Shown here: piece after piece, positions 22,605 to 31,998 of the stretch
How the letters are laid out: every line of letters begins with the position of its first letter
Numbering within the stretch: position 1 is the first letter of the stretch
Assembly: GCF_007829525.1 (NCBI RefSeq)
Contig: NZ_VLJP01000031.1
Span: 1 to 38,658, forward strand
Direction: 5' to 3'
Source: Mesorhizobium sp. J18
Lineage (GTDB): Bacteria > Pseudomonadota > Alphaproteobacteria > Rhizobiales > Rhizobiaceae
Length of the DNA stretch: 38,658 bases
The notes under the pieces: generated by a model
Databases searched by the model: none
The model's input: only the letters and a program-made list of their open reading frames with translations
Told to the model about the DNA's origin: nothing
Made by a program: the position numbers and the translations under genes

Positions 22605-22946
22605 AATGCGAGGCGGTGATACCCGGCTTGGGATTCCCGATTCAATATGACGCTCGGCCTCGAACTAACCGTTTGCCTACGAACAAACGAGGTTATACTG
22701 CCGCTGGGGTGAAATAGGGGGCTTTCCAAAGCGCCCATGGGAGGCGTGAACCACGTGCTCGAGATTCTCCGCGGAGCAGCAAGCCCCGGTTTCAACGGCG
22801 AATGTGCCGCGAACTTCTCGCCGGCAGTTGGAATTGGGCAAAGTCTCACAGATCGTCGATCACGTGTCGCCAGCCGTCGGCTATTTTTACCGAGCCTACG
22901 AAAGCCGGGCGCGTGAAGCACGTCGGCATGCCGATCATCGCCCGGC
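22605..22946. other. 342 bp of degraded sequence
   Basis: No intact gene. The plus strand has a short stretch (GGVNHVLEILRGA, about 22740-22780) reminiscent of the end of FMN-dependent alpha-hydroxyacid dehydrogenases, and another (VSQIVDHVSPAVGYFYRAYESR). Both are too short to call. Confidence 0.4.
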
Positions 22947-23864
22947 TTAGGTACGAGCGTTGAAGTTCAACCTGTGCCCAGCCCTTGGCCACTCCAACTG
23001 AAACAGCTTTCCCGACTGAGAGGCGGTTACGTAGGCAATGCGGCCATCTTTACCTCCGAAGCAAAGATTCGTCACGAACCGATCGGGAAGTGGCACATGC
23101 GCCACGAACTCACCACACGGTGAGACGACAAGAATACCGCCTTCCATTATCGTAGCGACACAGATGTAGCCGTGGCTATCTATTGCCAGCGAGTCCAGAA
23201 GGCGGAAATTGGGCGAGGTGTAAAGCAACCGCCCTCCGTGCGGGGATGGCCAGGGCTGACGAAAGATCTGTCCGGGGCCGTCTAGATCGAAGGCCCAAAT
23301 GCGGCCTGTCTGGGTTTCCGCTACATAGAGCTGATCTTCATTCGGCGACAAACCAATGCCGTTGGGTGAAAGCATCGGATAGATCACTTCGACGATGGAC
23401 GATCCATCGCACTTTGCGTAGTAGACGCCACCCCTATCGAGGTCGCGCTCGCGTGCCTTGCCGGCATCGGTGAACCAGAAGCCGCCGTCACGATCGAACA
23501 CGAGGTCGTTCGGCCCGCGGAGCTTGCCTTTGGCGGTTTCCGTGTAGAGCGCTTCAACGGTACCTGTTTGAAGGTTGATGCGCTCGATCCGCCCGCCGCT
23601 ATAGTCCGCAGCCTGTCCTGCGGGGCGTAGGCCATAGCTGTCCTCATGCCAGTTGAAGCCGCCATTATTGCAGATGTAGCAATGGCCGTCCGGCCCGATA
23701 GCTGCGCCGTTGGGACCACCGCCGAGTTGAACCACGACGGCCTTCTCACCATTTGGCAAGATCTTGGTCAGCCGCGCCGCCTCGATCTCCACGAGGAGTA
23801 TGCTCCCGTCAGGCAGGTACACCGGGCCTTCCGGAAAGCGCAATCCGTCGCAGATCGTCTTCAT
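22947..23864 (-). CDS. SMP-30/gluconolactonase/LRE family protein
   Basis: 305 residues from the ATG at 23864, chosen for the ribosome binding site GAGGAG about eight bases upstream; the frame is open further but without a better start. It is a six-bladed beta-propeller lactonase by motif: GLRFPEGPVYLPDGSILLVE with metal ligand E12, RGPNDLVFDRDGGFWFTDAG with the conserved Asn, SPNGIGLSPNEDQLYVAET, and LLDSLAIDSHGYICVATI with the ligand Asp. It probably hydrolyses a sugar-acid or similar lactone in the cytoplasm; no signal peptide. It stands between IclR and cyclase remnants, as if part of a dismantled catabolic operon. Confidence 0.85.
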   Translation of the reverse strand: MKTICDGLRFPEGPVYLPDGSILLVEIEAARLTKILPNGEKAVVVQLGGGPNGAAIGPDGHCYICNNGGFNWHEDSYGLRPAGQAADYSGGRIERINLQTGTVEALYTETAKGKLRGPNDLVFDRDGGFWFTDAGKARERDLDRGGVYYAKCDGSSIVEVIYPMLSPNGIGLSPNEDQLYVAETQTGRIWAFDLDGPGQIFRQPWPSPHGGRLLYTSPNFRLLDSLAIDSHGYICVATIMEGGILVVSPCGEFVAHVPLPDRFVTNLCFGGKDGRIAYVTASQSGKLFQLEWPRAGHRLNFNART

Positions 23865-23890
23865 GGGTGGCTCCTCGCATTTATCGGATT

Positions 23891-24421
23891 TCAGATCGTA
23901 CCCACCGGCGTAACCGGTGAGCCGACGGCTCCGGGCAGACGCAACGGAGGTGCGGTAAGGAGGAAGCGAGTCCGGCCAAGTGACCTCAGGGCGTGAGCCA
24001 GTTCCGAAAGGTACCAAAGCTCGCCGAGATAGACGCCCAGTCGGAACAGGCAGTGCTCATGCAGTGGTAGCATCGCGCAACGATGACCGTGGTCCGGTCG
24101 CGCTGGCAGGCTCTCGACGGCGAAATTGTCAGCGATGAGCGCAACCAGTCCGCTCCTGGTGATCCAGTCTTGGAGGTCCGGATCACGCCCGTCCAGGGAT
24201 GCGCAGGATTCAAGTTGCTCCGAGGTTGCTTGCCCGCGCGAATCCACCAAAACCTGCCCGAAGCCGGTATGCAGGCAGACGAAGTCGCCCGGCTCGATGA
24301 CAATGTCTTCGGCCTCAATGATCCGTGAGAGGTCCCGATAGGAGATCGTGCGTCGTTCGCGGCCGAAATGGGCCTCGATATCGATCATGACAGCGCGTCC
24401 CTGCACCGCTGTCTCCGCCAT
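23891..24421 (-). pseudogene. Cyclase family (kynurenine formamidase-like) protein lacking its N-terminus
   Basis: 176 residues match the C-terminal two thirds of the cyclase/PF04199 family: GRAVMIDIEAHFG, IEPGDFVCLHTGFG, GLVALIADNFAVESLP, HEHCLFRLGVYLGELWYLSELA and FLLTAPPLRLPGAVGSPVTP. The N-terminal metal-binding HxGTHxDxxxH segment is missing, because the sequence beyond 24421 belongs to the truncated cofE on the other strand. Without those ligands it should be inactive. Metal-dependent hydrolases of this family open cyclic amides or lactones, fitting the adjacent lactonase. Confidence 0.75.
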
Positions 24422-24428
24422 TGTTTCG

Positions 24429-25067
24429 ATGCTTGCTCAAAAGATCGTCTCCAAGGCGGAGGGCCGGCTTGTAGTCCTCGATGAGGTGACGCCATCGGAC
24501 AAGGCCCGTCAGCTCGCAGGAATCGCCCAGAAGGATCCGCGCATCGTCGAACTCGTTCTGAGGGAGTCCCGTGAGGTGCTTCGCTGCCGGCCGGGTGTCA
24601 TCGTGGTGGAAGACCGGCGCGGCTTTGTCATGGCGAATGCCGGCATCGATGCCTCCAATGTCGAAGGCCCCCTCGGGGCCGATGCCGTGCTTCTGCTGCC
24701 GATCGATCCCGACGAGAGCGCCGCGCGCATCCGGTCGGAGATTCATGCGCGGACTGGCGTCGCGGCAGCCGTCGTCATTAACGACAGCTTCGGCCGCGCC
24801 TGGCGCCTCGGGACGGTCGGCACCGCCATCGGAGTCGCCGGCATTCCGGCTTTGCTCGATCTACGGGGCAATGCCGATCGAAACGGACGCATCCTGTTGT
24901 CGAGCGAACTAGGCGTCGCCGACGAGGTTGCCGCCGCGGCATCGCTGGCCATGGGACAAGGCAGCGAGGGGCGGCCCGCCGTGCACATTCGCGGCTTTCC
25001 CTATTCCACTGGGACAGGCAGAGGGCGCGATCTGCTGCGGCCGCGGGACATGGATCTGTTCAGATGA
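24429..25067 (+). CDS. cofE: Coenzyme F420-0:L-glutamate ligase (CofE), N-terminally truncated
   Basis: 212 residues from the ATG at 24429 (MLAQKIVSKAEGRL). CofE adds gamma-linked glutamates to F420-0 using GTP. Recognisable motifs: QKIVSKAEGRLV, FVMANAGIDASNVEG, AAVVINDSFGRAWRLGTVGTAIGVAGIP and LGVADEVAAAASLAMGQ. Normal CofE begins about 35-40 residues earlier (xVEVxPVxGLPxIxxGDDL...). That part is missing because a truncated cyclase gene abuts here on the other strand. The frame is open to 24348, but that extension is not CofE-like. It may therefore be inactive. It overlaps cofD by four bases (ATGA). Confidence 0.8.
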   Translation: MLAQKIVSKAEGRLVVLDEVTPSDKARQLAGIAQKDPRIVELVLRESREVLRCRPGVIVVEDRRGFVMANAGIDASNVEGPLGADAVLLLPIDPDESAARIRSEIHARTGVAAAVVINDSFGRAWRLGTVGTAIGVAGIPALLDLRGNADRNGRILLSSELGVADEVAAAASLAMGQGSEGRPAVHIRGFPYSTGTGRGRDLLRPRDMDLFR

Positions 25068-26032
25068 GCGACCTGCGACCGGTAGTGGCATTGGCTGGCG
25101 GCGTCGGAGGGGCCAAGCTCATTCACGGCCTCGCCATGGCCGGCATCGAGCGCCTCAGCGCAATCGTCAACACGGGCGACGATTTCGAGCATCTGGGTCT
25201 GCACATTGCGCCCGACGTAGATACCGTCCTTTACACTCTGGCGGGCATTGCGAACAGGCAGCAGGGATGGGGGCTGGAGGGCGAGAGCTGGTCCTTCATG
25301 GACCAGCTCGAAAAGGTCGGAGCCCCCGTCTGGTTTCGGCTCGGCGACCGCGATCTTGCCACACACGTCCTGCGGACCGAGCGCCTGCGAGCGGGCGAGC
25401 GGCTAACCGGGATCACCCGTGTCTTGTCGCGGCGGCTTGGTGCGCCTGCGGACATCCTGCCGATGAGTGACGAGCCGGTCAGGACCATGGTCAATACGAT
25501 TTCGGGAGAAGTGGCGTTTCAGGACTATTTCGTGCGGCTGCGGTGTGACATCGAGGTGAAAGGTTTCCGGTTCGCAGGCATCGAGCGGGCACGACCGACG
25601 CCGGAAGTGGCGGCAGCGCTCCGCCAAGGCGACCTGCGCGCGATCGTGATCTGTCCTTCGAACCCGCTCGTCAGTATTGCGCCAATTCTGTCCCTGCCGG
25701 GCATGAGGGAACTTGTAGTCGGATCGCGCGCGCCGATCGTAGCGGTATCGCCGATCATTGGCGGCAGGGCGGTCAAGGGGCCGGCAGCCAAGATGATGCT
25801 GGAACTGGGGCAGACCCCCTCGGTTATTGCGATAGCGGAAACCTATGCGGGCCTGGTCGACGGGCTCGTAATCGACCATCTCGACGCCGGCGCCGCGGCC
25901 GAGATCGAAGGTCTTGGGATCGCAGCCCACGTCACCGGAACCTTGATGGGAAACGATGACGACCGACGTCGCTTGGGAATGGAATGCCTTGAATTCGCCG
26001 ATCAACTGAAGGGTGCCGGTCGTGAGCCTTGA
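25064..26032 (+). CDS. cofD: 2-phospho-L-lactate transferase (CofD)
   Basis: 322 residues, full length. CofD joins the lactyl-phospho-guanosine precursor to Fo to make F420-0. Motifs: the N-terminal VALAGGVGGAKLIHGLA, IVNTGDDFEHLGLHIAPDVDTVLYTLAG, WFRLGDRDLATHVLRTERL, ICPSNPLVSIAPIL, VAVSPIIGGRAVKGPAAKMM and DDRRRLGMECLEFAD. It lies between cofE and cofC with overlapping start and stop codons on both sides, so the three are one translational unit. No damage is seen. Confidence 0.93.
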   Translation: MSDLRPVVALAGGVGGAKLIHGLAMAGIERLSAIVNTGDDFEHLGLHIAPDVDTVLYTLAGIANRQQGWGLEGESWSFMDQLEKVGAPVWFRLGDRDLATHVLRTERLRAGERLTGITRVLSRRLGAPADILPMSDEPVRTMVNTISGEVAFQDYFVRLRCDIEVKGFRFAGIERARPTPEVAAALRQGDLRAIVICPSNPLVSIAPILSLPGMRELVVGSRAPIVAVSPIIGGRAVKGPAAKMMLELGQTPSVIAIAETYAGLVDGLVIDHLDAGAAAEIEGLGIAAHVTGTLMGNDDDRRRLGMECLEFADQLKGAGREP

Positions 26033-26687
26033 TGTGCTCGTCCCCTGCAAGCGGCTGGCCGGTGGAAAGTCGCGTCTTGCCGGCGTGTTGTCGCCCGAAC
26101 AACGTTTCGACCTGTGCCGGTCGTTTTTCGACGCCACCGTGGAACTCGGCCACCGTCTCGGACCGGGCGTGCGGGTTGCAGTCGTCAGCGAGGACACCGG
26201 CGTATGTGAACGGGCCAGGCGATTGGGCGCGATCGCGATCGCAGAGCCCGGAAACGGCCTCAACGACGCGATCGCGCATGCAAACCGGATGCTTGAGGCG
26301 ACTGTCGGCCCGCGCGATCTCCTGGTCCTACCGATCGACCTGCCGAACGCCACGCCGCACGCGCTGTTGGTGGTGCTGGGAAGCCGTGGCGACATTGCGA
26401 TCGTTCCGGACCGAAGGGAGGATGGAACCAATGTCCTGCTGTTGCGCTCGCGGGCACGAACTGGTTTTCCATTCTCTTATGGCTCGCGCAGCTTTGCCCG
26501 CCATACGGACCTGGCAGCTATGCGAGGATTGAGGCCGGCCGTGGTGCGGCAAGCGGACCTCATGCTGGATGTCGACAGCGGCGAAGACCTGATCCTGTGG
26601 CGCTCAACCGCAAAGGAGCGTGTGGAGGGCTACGAGCATGCCGTTGAAGCCAGCTTGATCACACCGGAGACCGCGCGCAAGACATGA
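26022..26687 (+). CDS. cofC: 2-phospho-L-lactate guanylyltransferase (CofC/FbiD type)
   Basis: 221 residues from the GTG at 26022, preferred over the GTG at 26013 because AAGGG lies eight bases upstream. Motifs of the CofC nucleotidyltransferase: VLVPCKRLAGGKSRLAGVLSPEQR, GNGLNDAIAHANRM, LPIDLPNATPHAL, VPDRREDGTNVLLLRS and FPFSYGSRSFARH. It activates phospholactate (or phosphoenolpyruvate) with GTP for CofD. It overlaps the end of cofD. FbiC, the Fo synthase needed to complete the pathway, is not in this window. Confidence 0.92.
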   Translation: MSLDVLVPCKRLAGGKSRLAGVLSPEQRFDLCRSFFDATVELGHRLGPGVRVAVVSEDTGVCERARRLGAIAIAEPGNGLNDAIAHANRMLEATVGPRDLLVLPIDLPNATPHALLVVLGSRGDIAIVPDRREDGTNVLLLRSRARTGFPFSYGSRSFARHTDLAAMRGLRPAVVRQADLMLDVDSGEDLILWRSTAKERVEGYEHAVEASLITPETARKT

Positions 26688-26736
26688 AACCGGACACCTC
26701 GTTCAAAACCGCCACAACCTGACCGCGGAACATGCA

Positions 26737-27033
26737 ATGATTCTCGACTTTTCGCCCGAAGACGGGCTTCGCTTGATCGAAGCGGATGATTTCAAGCGCT
26801 TTAGTTTGCGCTTGCGCGGCGTGTCTGGTGAGCGCCCGGAAATCACAAACATCGTCTTCGTCAATGACGACGAAGTGCTGGTCGGCATTGACGGCATCTG
26901 CTCGATTCCGGGCGCGCCGCAGACCGAGGAGTGGCTGGCCCGGTTCAGGAAGATGGTCGAGTATGCAGCGTCGAAAGGTTGGGTGGATGCGCTGACATCG
27001 TCCATACGGTCGCATGTCGAATGGATGCCGTAA
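26737..27033 (+). CDS. 98-residue protein downstream of cofC, unknown
   Basis: Starts at the ATG at 26737 (MILDFSPEDGLRLIEADDFK), 49 bp after cofC and in the same direction, so probably in the same transcript. It has a mixed alpha/beta pattern with ITNIVFVNDDEVLVGIDGICSIPGAP and EEWLARFRKMVEYAASKGWV. There are no membrane segments or metal motifs. I do not recognise the family. Its place suggests a link to F420 use or synthesis, but there is no direct evidence. The following DNA is a transposase remnant. Confidence 0.55.
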   Translation: MILDFSPEDGLRLIEADDFKRFSLRLRGVSGERPEITNIVFVNDDEVLVGIDGICSIPGAPQTEEWLARFRKMVEYAASKGWVDALTSSIRSHVEWMP

Positions 27034-27040
27034 TCAACTT

Positions 27041-27291
27041 CTAGGCGTATGGGACTTTGCGGCTGCGGCCCGACGGGATGCACGGCTCAATGCCTCGTGC
27101 ATCCAGTTCCTCACGGAACCAGGCGCTGTCATAGCCGCGGTCGGCGATCAGATGAGAGGCGGGCGGCAAGGCGTCGAGCACGAGACGGGCGCTCTTGTGG
27201 TCACTCATTTGGGCTCCGAAAGGAGCAGGACGATCTCTCTCGACCCCAAACCCGTCACGAAGCGAAGCGCCGCCCTCTCACCCTACTCTAG
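27041..27291 (-). pseudogene. IS5-type transposase C-terminal fragment
   Basis: The minus strand encodes FGAQMSDHKSARLVLDALP, then LIADRGYDSAWFREELDARGIEPCIPSGRSRK and a stop. This is the IS5/IS427 pattern (GQ.SDHKGA..LL, LADKGYDSD..R, G..P.IP....RK) around the second catalytic aspartate. No terminal repeats or N-terminal part are present. Confidence 0.7.
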
Positions 27292-27493
27292 AATGAGCCC
27301 ATTCGCTCTGCTCACCAGAAGTGAGATTTAAGGGTGAACCCAAAGACGAAATTGCTTCTCCATCGGAAACCTGTTGGTAGAAATCGATACCAAATGGTAC
27401 GTCAAACTCACGCGCAGCGTTCAAGCTGCTTGATTCGACGGTTCGAGTAATTCCTTACGTGCCCCTGGCCGTAACGCGAGAAAGGAAACTGCC
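27292..27493. other. Region upstream of acsA2
   Basis: About 200 bp between the IS5 fragment and acsA2. It holds the short palindrome at 27388-27399 and presumably the acsA2 promoter, though no convincing -35/-10 pair is seen. Confidence 0.4.
27388..27399. promoter_or_regulatory. Candidate operator TACCA-AA-TGGTA upstream of acsA2
   Basis: A perfect 5-bp inverted repeat with a two-base centre, flanked by GA and CG, about 95 bp before the acsA2 start. The TGGTA/TACCA half-sites are of the type used by GntR and some other regulators. Short enough to occur by chance. Confidence 0.3.
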
Positions 27494-29446
<1,953 letters not shown>

Positions 29447-29780
29447 GACAACCCGGCACAGCGGGCTTGGCCTTCGGACGTGGTCTCTTGGCCAATTCAA
29501 TTTGGTTGCTGCTTCCCACAGTCGCCAGCCTGTCGTGCTACCCTAAGGGCGTAGTCTCGGGACAAGCTACTTTAGCACAATTGCGGGAGAGCTATCCCAC
29601 TTGAGAGCGCCCGAAGAGATAAGTATACGGCATGCGCAACGATTTTGTTAGGCCCTTAGATAATCCAATAAGGGCTGAGATGTATAGTATAGCGTAAATA
29701 CAAGATATCCCATCTGCGATTTAAGAATATTGCGAGCAAGATTCGTAATGTACTCATTTCTTATGGTAATAACGGGTCTT

Positions 29781-29817
29781 CTATCAGTGTACTTATAAAT
29801 GAAAGTGTAACTGATAG
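29781..29817 (+). promoter_or_regulatory. Nested hairpin in the AT-rich region
   Basis: CTATCAGT (29781-29788) pairs with ACTGATAG (29810-29817), and inside it ACTT (29791-29794) with AAGT (29803-29806), with loop ATAAATGA. In such AT-rich DNA an 8-bp perfect arm plus an inner stem is notable. It could be an operator or an RNA element. Confidence 0.4.
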
Positions 29818-29955
29818 CCTGGTAAAGTCAGTGCAGAGTCTCGTGGAGGCGAGCGGATCGTGGAAGCTCAGCCCCGGCAAGCGGAGAAACGACACCAATC
29901 TCGCTGATTACGTAACGCTTGCAAAACCATGCGGTATATGTCACTACTATTTGGT

Positions 29956-29980
29956 AGGAGGAGGCGAGTAGCGTCCTCCT
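29956..29980 (+). promoter_or_regulatory. AGGAGGA/TCCTCCT hairpin upstream of the alcohol dehydrogenase
   Basis: A perfect 7-bp stem (29956-29962 and 29974-29980) with an 11-base loop. The 5' arm is itself a perfect Shine-Dalgarno sequence without a following start codon, and the 3' arm could mask it or the ribosome binding site region ahead of 30013. Confidence 0.3.
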
Positions 29981-30012
29981 CTTCAATCTGATCCCGGGAG
30001 GCCGAAGGCGGG

Positions 30013-31053
30013 ATGAGAGCAGTCGTCGTAAGGGAGCCGGGGCTGGCTCGGCAGGTGATGCGGGTCGAAACCGTGCCCGATCCGGTTCCAGGTCGGCGTG
30101 ACGTAATCATTAAGGTTGAATCCTGCGGCATCTGCTTTCACGACGTCGTCGCGTGCAACGGCACGATGAAGGCCGGTGTCGAAATGCCGATCATCCCCGG
30201 CCATGAGATTGCGGGCAGGGTGGTCGAAATCGGCGCCGACGTTGGCGGCATGCGAGTTGGCGACATGGTTGCGACGACGCAGCGTTATCATGTCTGCGGG
30301 GGCTGCCGCTTCTGTCGAACGGGGCGTGAGCCACTCTGCGACGAGGGAATTTTCCTGGGGGATGTCGGCTTGAACGGCGGCTATGCGCAATTCGTCGCGG
30401 TGGAGGCTGACAATGTCGTGCCTGTGCCGGATGGGGTGCCTATTGAGTCTGCGGCGATCGCCTCCTGCGCGATCGGCACGATGTACCATGCGATCATCGA
30501 GGTGGGGAAGGTTCGCCCCGGCGAGCGCGTGCTCATGACCGGTGCGGGCGGCGGTCTCGGCATGCACGGGCTGCAGGTCGCCCGCAGCACGGGCGCTTAT
30601 GTCATGGCGGTCACGAGCTCGGCCGACAAGGTCGCCGCGATCCGCGACGCCGGCGCCCATGATGTCGTCGTCGCCGACCGGGGCGACGATTTTTCGGAGG
30701 TCGTCCGCGAGCTGACCAGCGGCGAGGGGGTCGACGTCGCCATAGACAATGTCGGTAGCCCCGCCTTTCCCGCGACCCGCCGTTCCATCGGTAAGGGTGG
30801 GCGCTGGGTGCTGGTCGGGCAACTCGGCGGCGACTTCGTTCCCTTCAACCCGGCGCAGCTTTTCCTGAAGGGGATTTCGCTGCTCAGCGCCACCAGCACG
30901 ACGCGCGACGAGCTGCGCCGGTGCCTCGATCTGCTGGCGCGCGGCGCCGTTCGTGGCTTCCTGACCGAAACCGTGCCGCTGGAGGAGGTACCCCGCGTAC
31001 ATGAGGCGCTGGAGCGCGGCGGCGTGCTCGGTCGTGCGATCGTCAGGCCTTGA
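30013..31053 (+). CDS. Zinc-dependent alcohol dehydrogenase-like (MDR family)
   Basis: 346 residues, full length for medium-chain dehydrogenases. It has the catalytic zinc site C38 (ESCGIC) and H64-E65 (PGHEIAG), the structural zinc cysteines C95, C98, C101 and C109 (CGGCRFCRTGREPLC), and a Rossmann segment GAGGGLGMHGLQVARSTGA (177 onwards) for NAD(P). It would oxidise an alcohol or reduce an aldehyde or enone. It is the first gene of the operon with a Liv-type transporter starting two bases after its stop, so it probably acts on the transported compound or its product. The ribosome binding site GGAGG lies 5-15 bases upstream. Confidence 0.88.
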   Translation: MRAVVVREPGLARQVMRVETVPDPVPGRRDVIIKVESCGICFHDVVACNGTMKAGVEMPIIPGHEIAGRVVEIGADVGGMRVGDMVATTQRYHVCGGCRFCRTGREPLCDEGIFLGDVGLNGGYAQFVAVEADNVVPVPDGVPIESAAIASCAIGTMYHAIIEVGKVRPGERVLMTGAGGGLGMHGLQVARSTGAYVMAVTSSADKVAAIRDAGAHDVVVADRGDDFSEVVRELTSGEGVDVAIDNVGSPAFPATRRSIGKGGRWVLVGQLGGDFVPFNPAQLFLKGISLLSATSTTRDELRRCLDLLARGAVRGFLTETVPLEEVPRVHEALERGGVLGRAIVRP

Positions 31054-31055
31054 GC

Positions 31056-31997
31056 ATGTTAATCGAACAATTCCTGCAAGCCCTGACGAGTGGAATCCTG
31101 CTCGGCTGCATTTACGGCCTGATGTGCGTCGGCCTGGCCTTCATCTTCGGCACCATGGGGGTGATAAACTTTGCGCAGGCGGATTTCATGATGGTGGGGA
31201 TGTACCTCGTCCTGGCCATCGCGGGCAGTCTGCTCGCCGGCACCGCCCTGGGCGCCTTCGCGCCGTTCTTGGCCGCATTCCTGGTTGGGCCGCTGATGTT
31301 CGGCATCGGCTATCTGCTCCATCGCGGTCTGATCGTGTGTACCACTGGCTTGAGGATCGCCAACCAGATCGAGGCGCATCAGGCCCAGCTCATCCTGACC
31401 CTCGGCGTCGCTCTCGTTCTGCAGAACGGCGCGCTGATCCTGCTCGGCTCAGCGCCGGCCTCCATCATCAGCCCGCTGTCCTACGCGGCCTGGGAAATTC
31501 CGCTTCTCTACAACGACTTCAACGTGCTCTTCGTCAACAAAGCACATACCTACAACGCTCTCATCTGCGTCGCTGTCACGCTGTCGCTCTACTGGCTGAT
31601 CCGCAACACGCGGGTGGGCAAATCGCTGCGGGCGTCGGCCGACAACCCGACGGCGGCCGTCTATATGGGCATCGACGTCGACCGCGCGCATCGCATCGCC
31701 TTTGGCTTCGGAACGGCGATCGCCGGCCTCGCCGGGGGGCTGATTGTGCTCTACTATCCGGTGCAGCCGCTGGTCGGCATGGATTTCCTCATCATCATGT
31801 ACGCCGGGGTGGTTCTCGGTGGCCTCGGCAGCCTCATCGGCGCCTTCTGGGGCGGCTTCGTCATCGCGCTGGTCCAGCAGCTCGCAACCTTGGTGCTGCC
31901 GTTGCAGCTCCAGAACGCGACCGTCTTCATCGTCTTCCTGCTGGTCCTGCTGTTGCGCCCGCAAGGGTTCTTTGGCCGCACCGTGGACAGGGCCTAA
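31056..31997 (+). CDS. Branched-chain-amino-acid-type ABC permease (LivH family)
   Basis: 313 residues, hydrophobic throughout with about eight membrane helices. LivH signatures are GLMCVGLAFIFGTMGVINFAQADFMMVGMY (18-47, here split by helix ends), SLRASADNPTAAVYMGIDVDRA and MYAGVVLGGLGSLIGAFWGGFVIALVQ. It forms a channel with the LivM part of the next protein. Transport substrate is not readable; this family moves amino acids, amides, urea, aromatic acids and others. The LivMG start GTG follows its stop by one base. Confidence 0.92.
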   Translation: MLIEQFLQALTSGILLGCIYGLMCVGLAFIFGTMGVINFAQADFMMVGMYLVLAIAGSLLAGTALGAFAPFLAAFLVGPLMFGIGYLLHRGLIVCTTGLRIANQIEAHQAQLILTLGVALVLQNGALILLGSAPASIISPLSYAAWEIPLLYNDFNVLFVNKAHTYNALICVAVTLSLYWLIRNTRVGKSLRASADNPTAAVYMGIDVDRAHRIAFGFGTAIAGLAGGLIVLYYPVQPLVGMDFLIIMYAGVVLGGLGSLIGAFWGGFVIALVQQLATLVLPLQLQNATVFIVFLLVLLLRPQGFFGRTVDRA

Positions 31998-31998
31998 A

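Larger units (their letters stand above)
29447..30012. other. AT-rich 566-bp intergenic region
   Basis: No coding sequence is supported. The stretch 29641-29820 has 63 G or C of 180 bases (35 percent), far below the GC-rich neighbours. It contains the nested hairpin at 29781-29817 and, further on, an AGGAGGA/TCCTCCT hairpin (29956-29980) just upstream of the alcohol dehydrogenase gene. It probably holds the promoter of the transport operon. Confidence 0.6.

Noticed and set aside
22740-22900. Plus-strand peptide GGVNHVLEILRG resembling the end of FMN-dependent hydroxyacid dehydrogenases
   Set aside because: Only about a dozen residues fit, the following sequence does not, and no upstream part exists.
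31744-31998. 85-residue Ser/Cys-rich extension of the LivM-LivG fusion
   Set aside because: It overlaps livH out of frame and has shadow composition; the GTG at 31999 begins a normal LivM helix.
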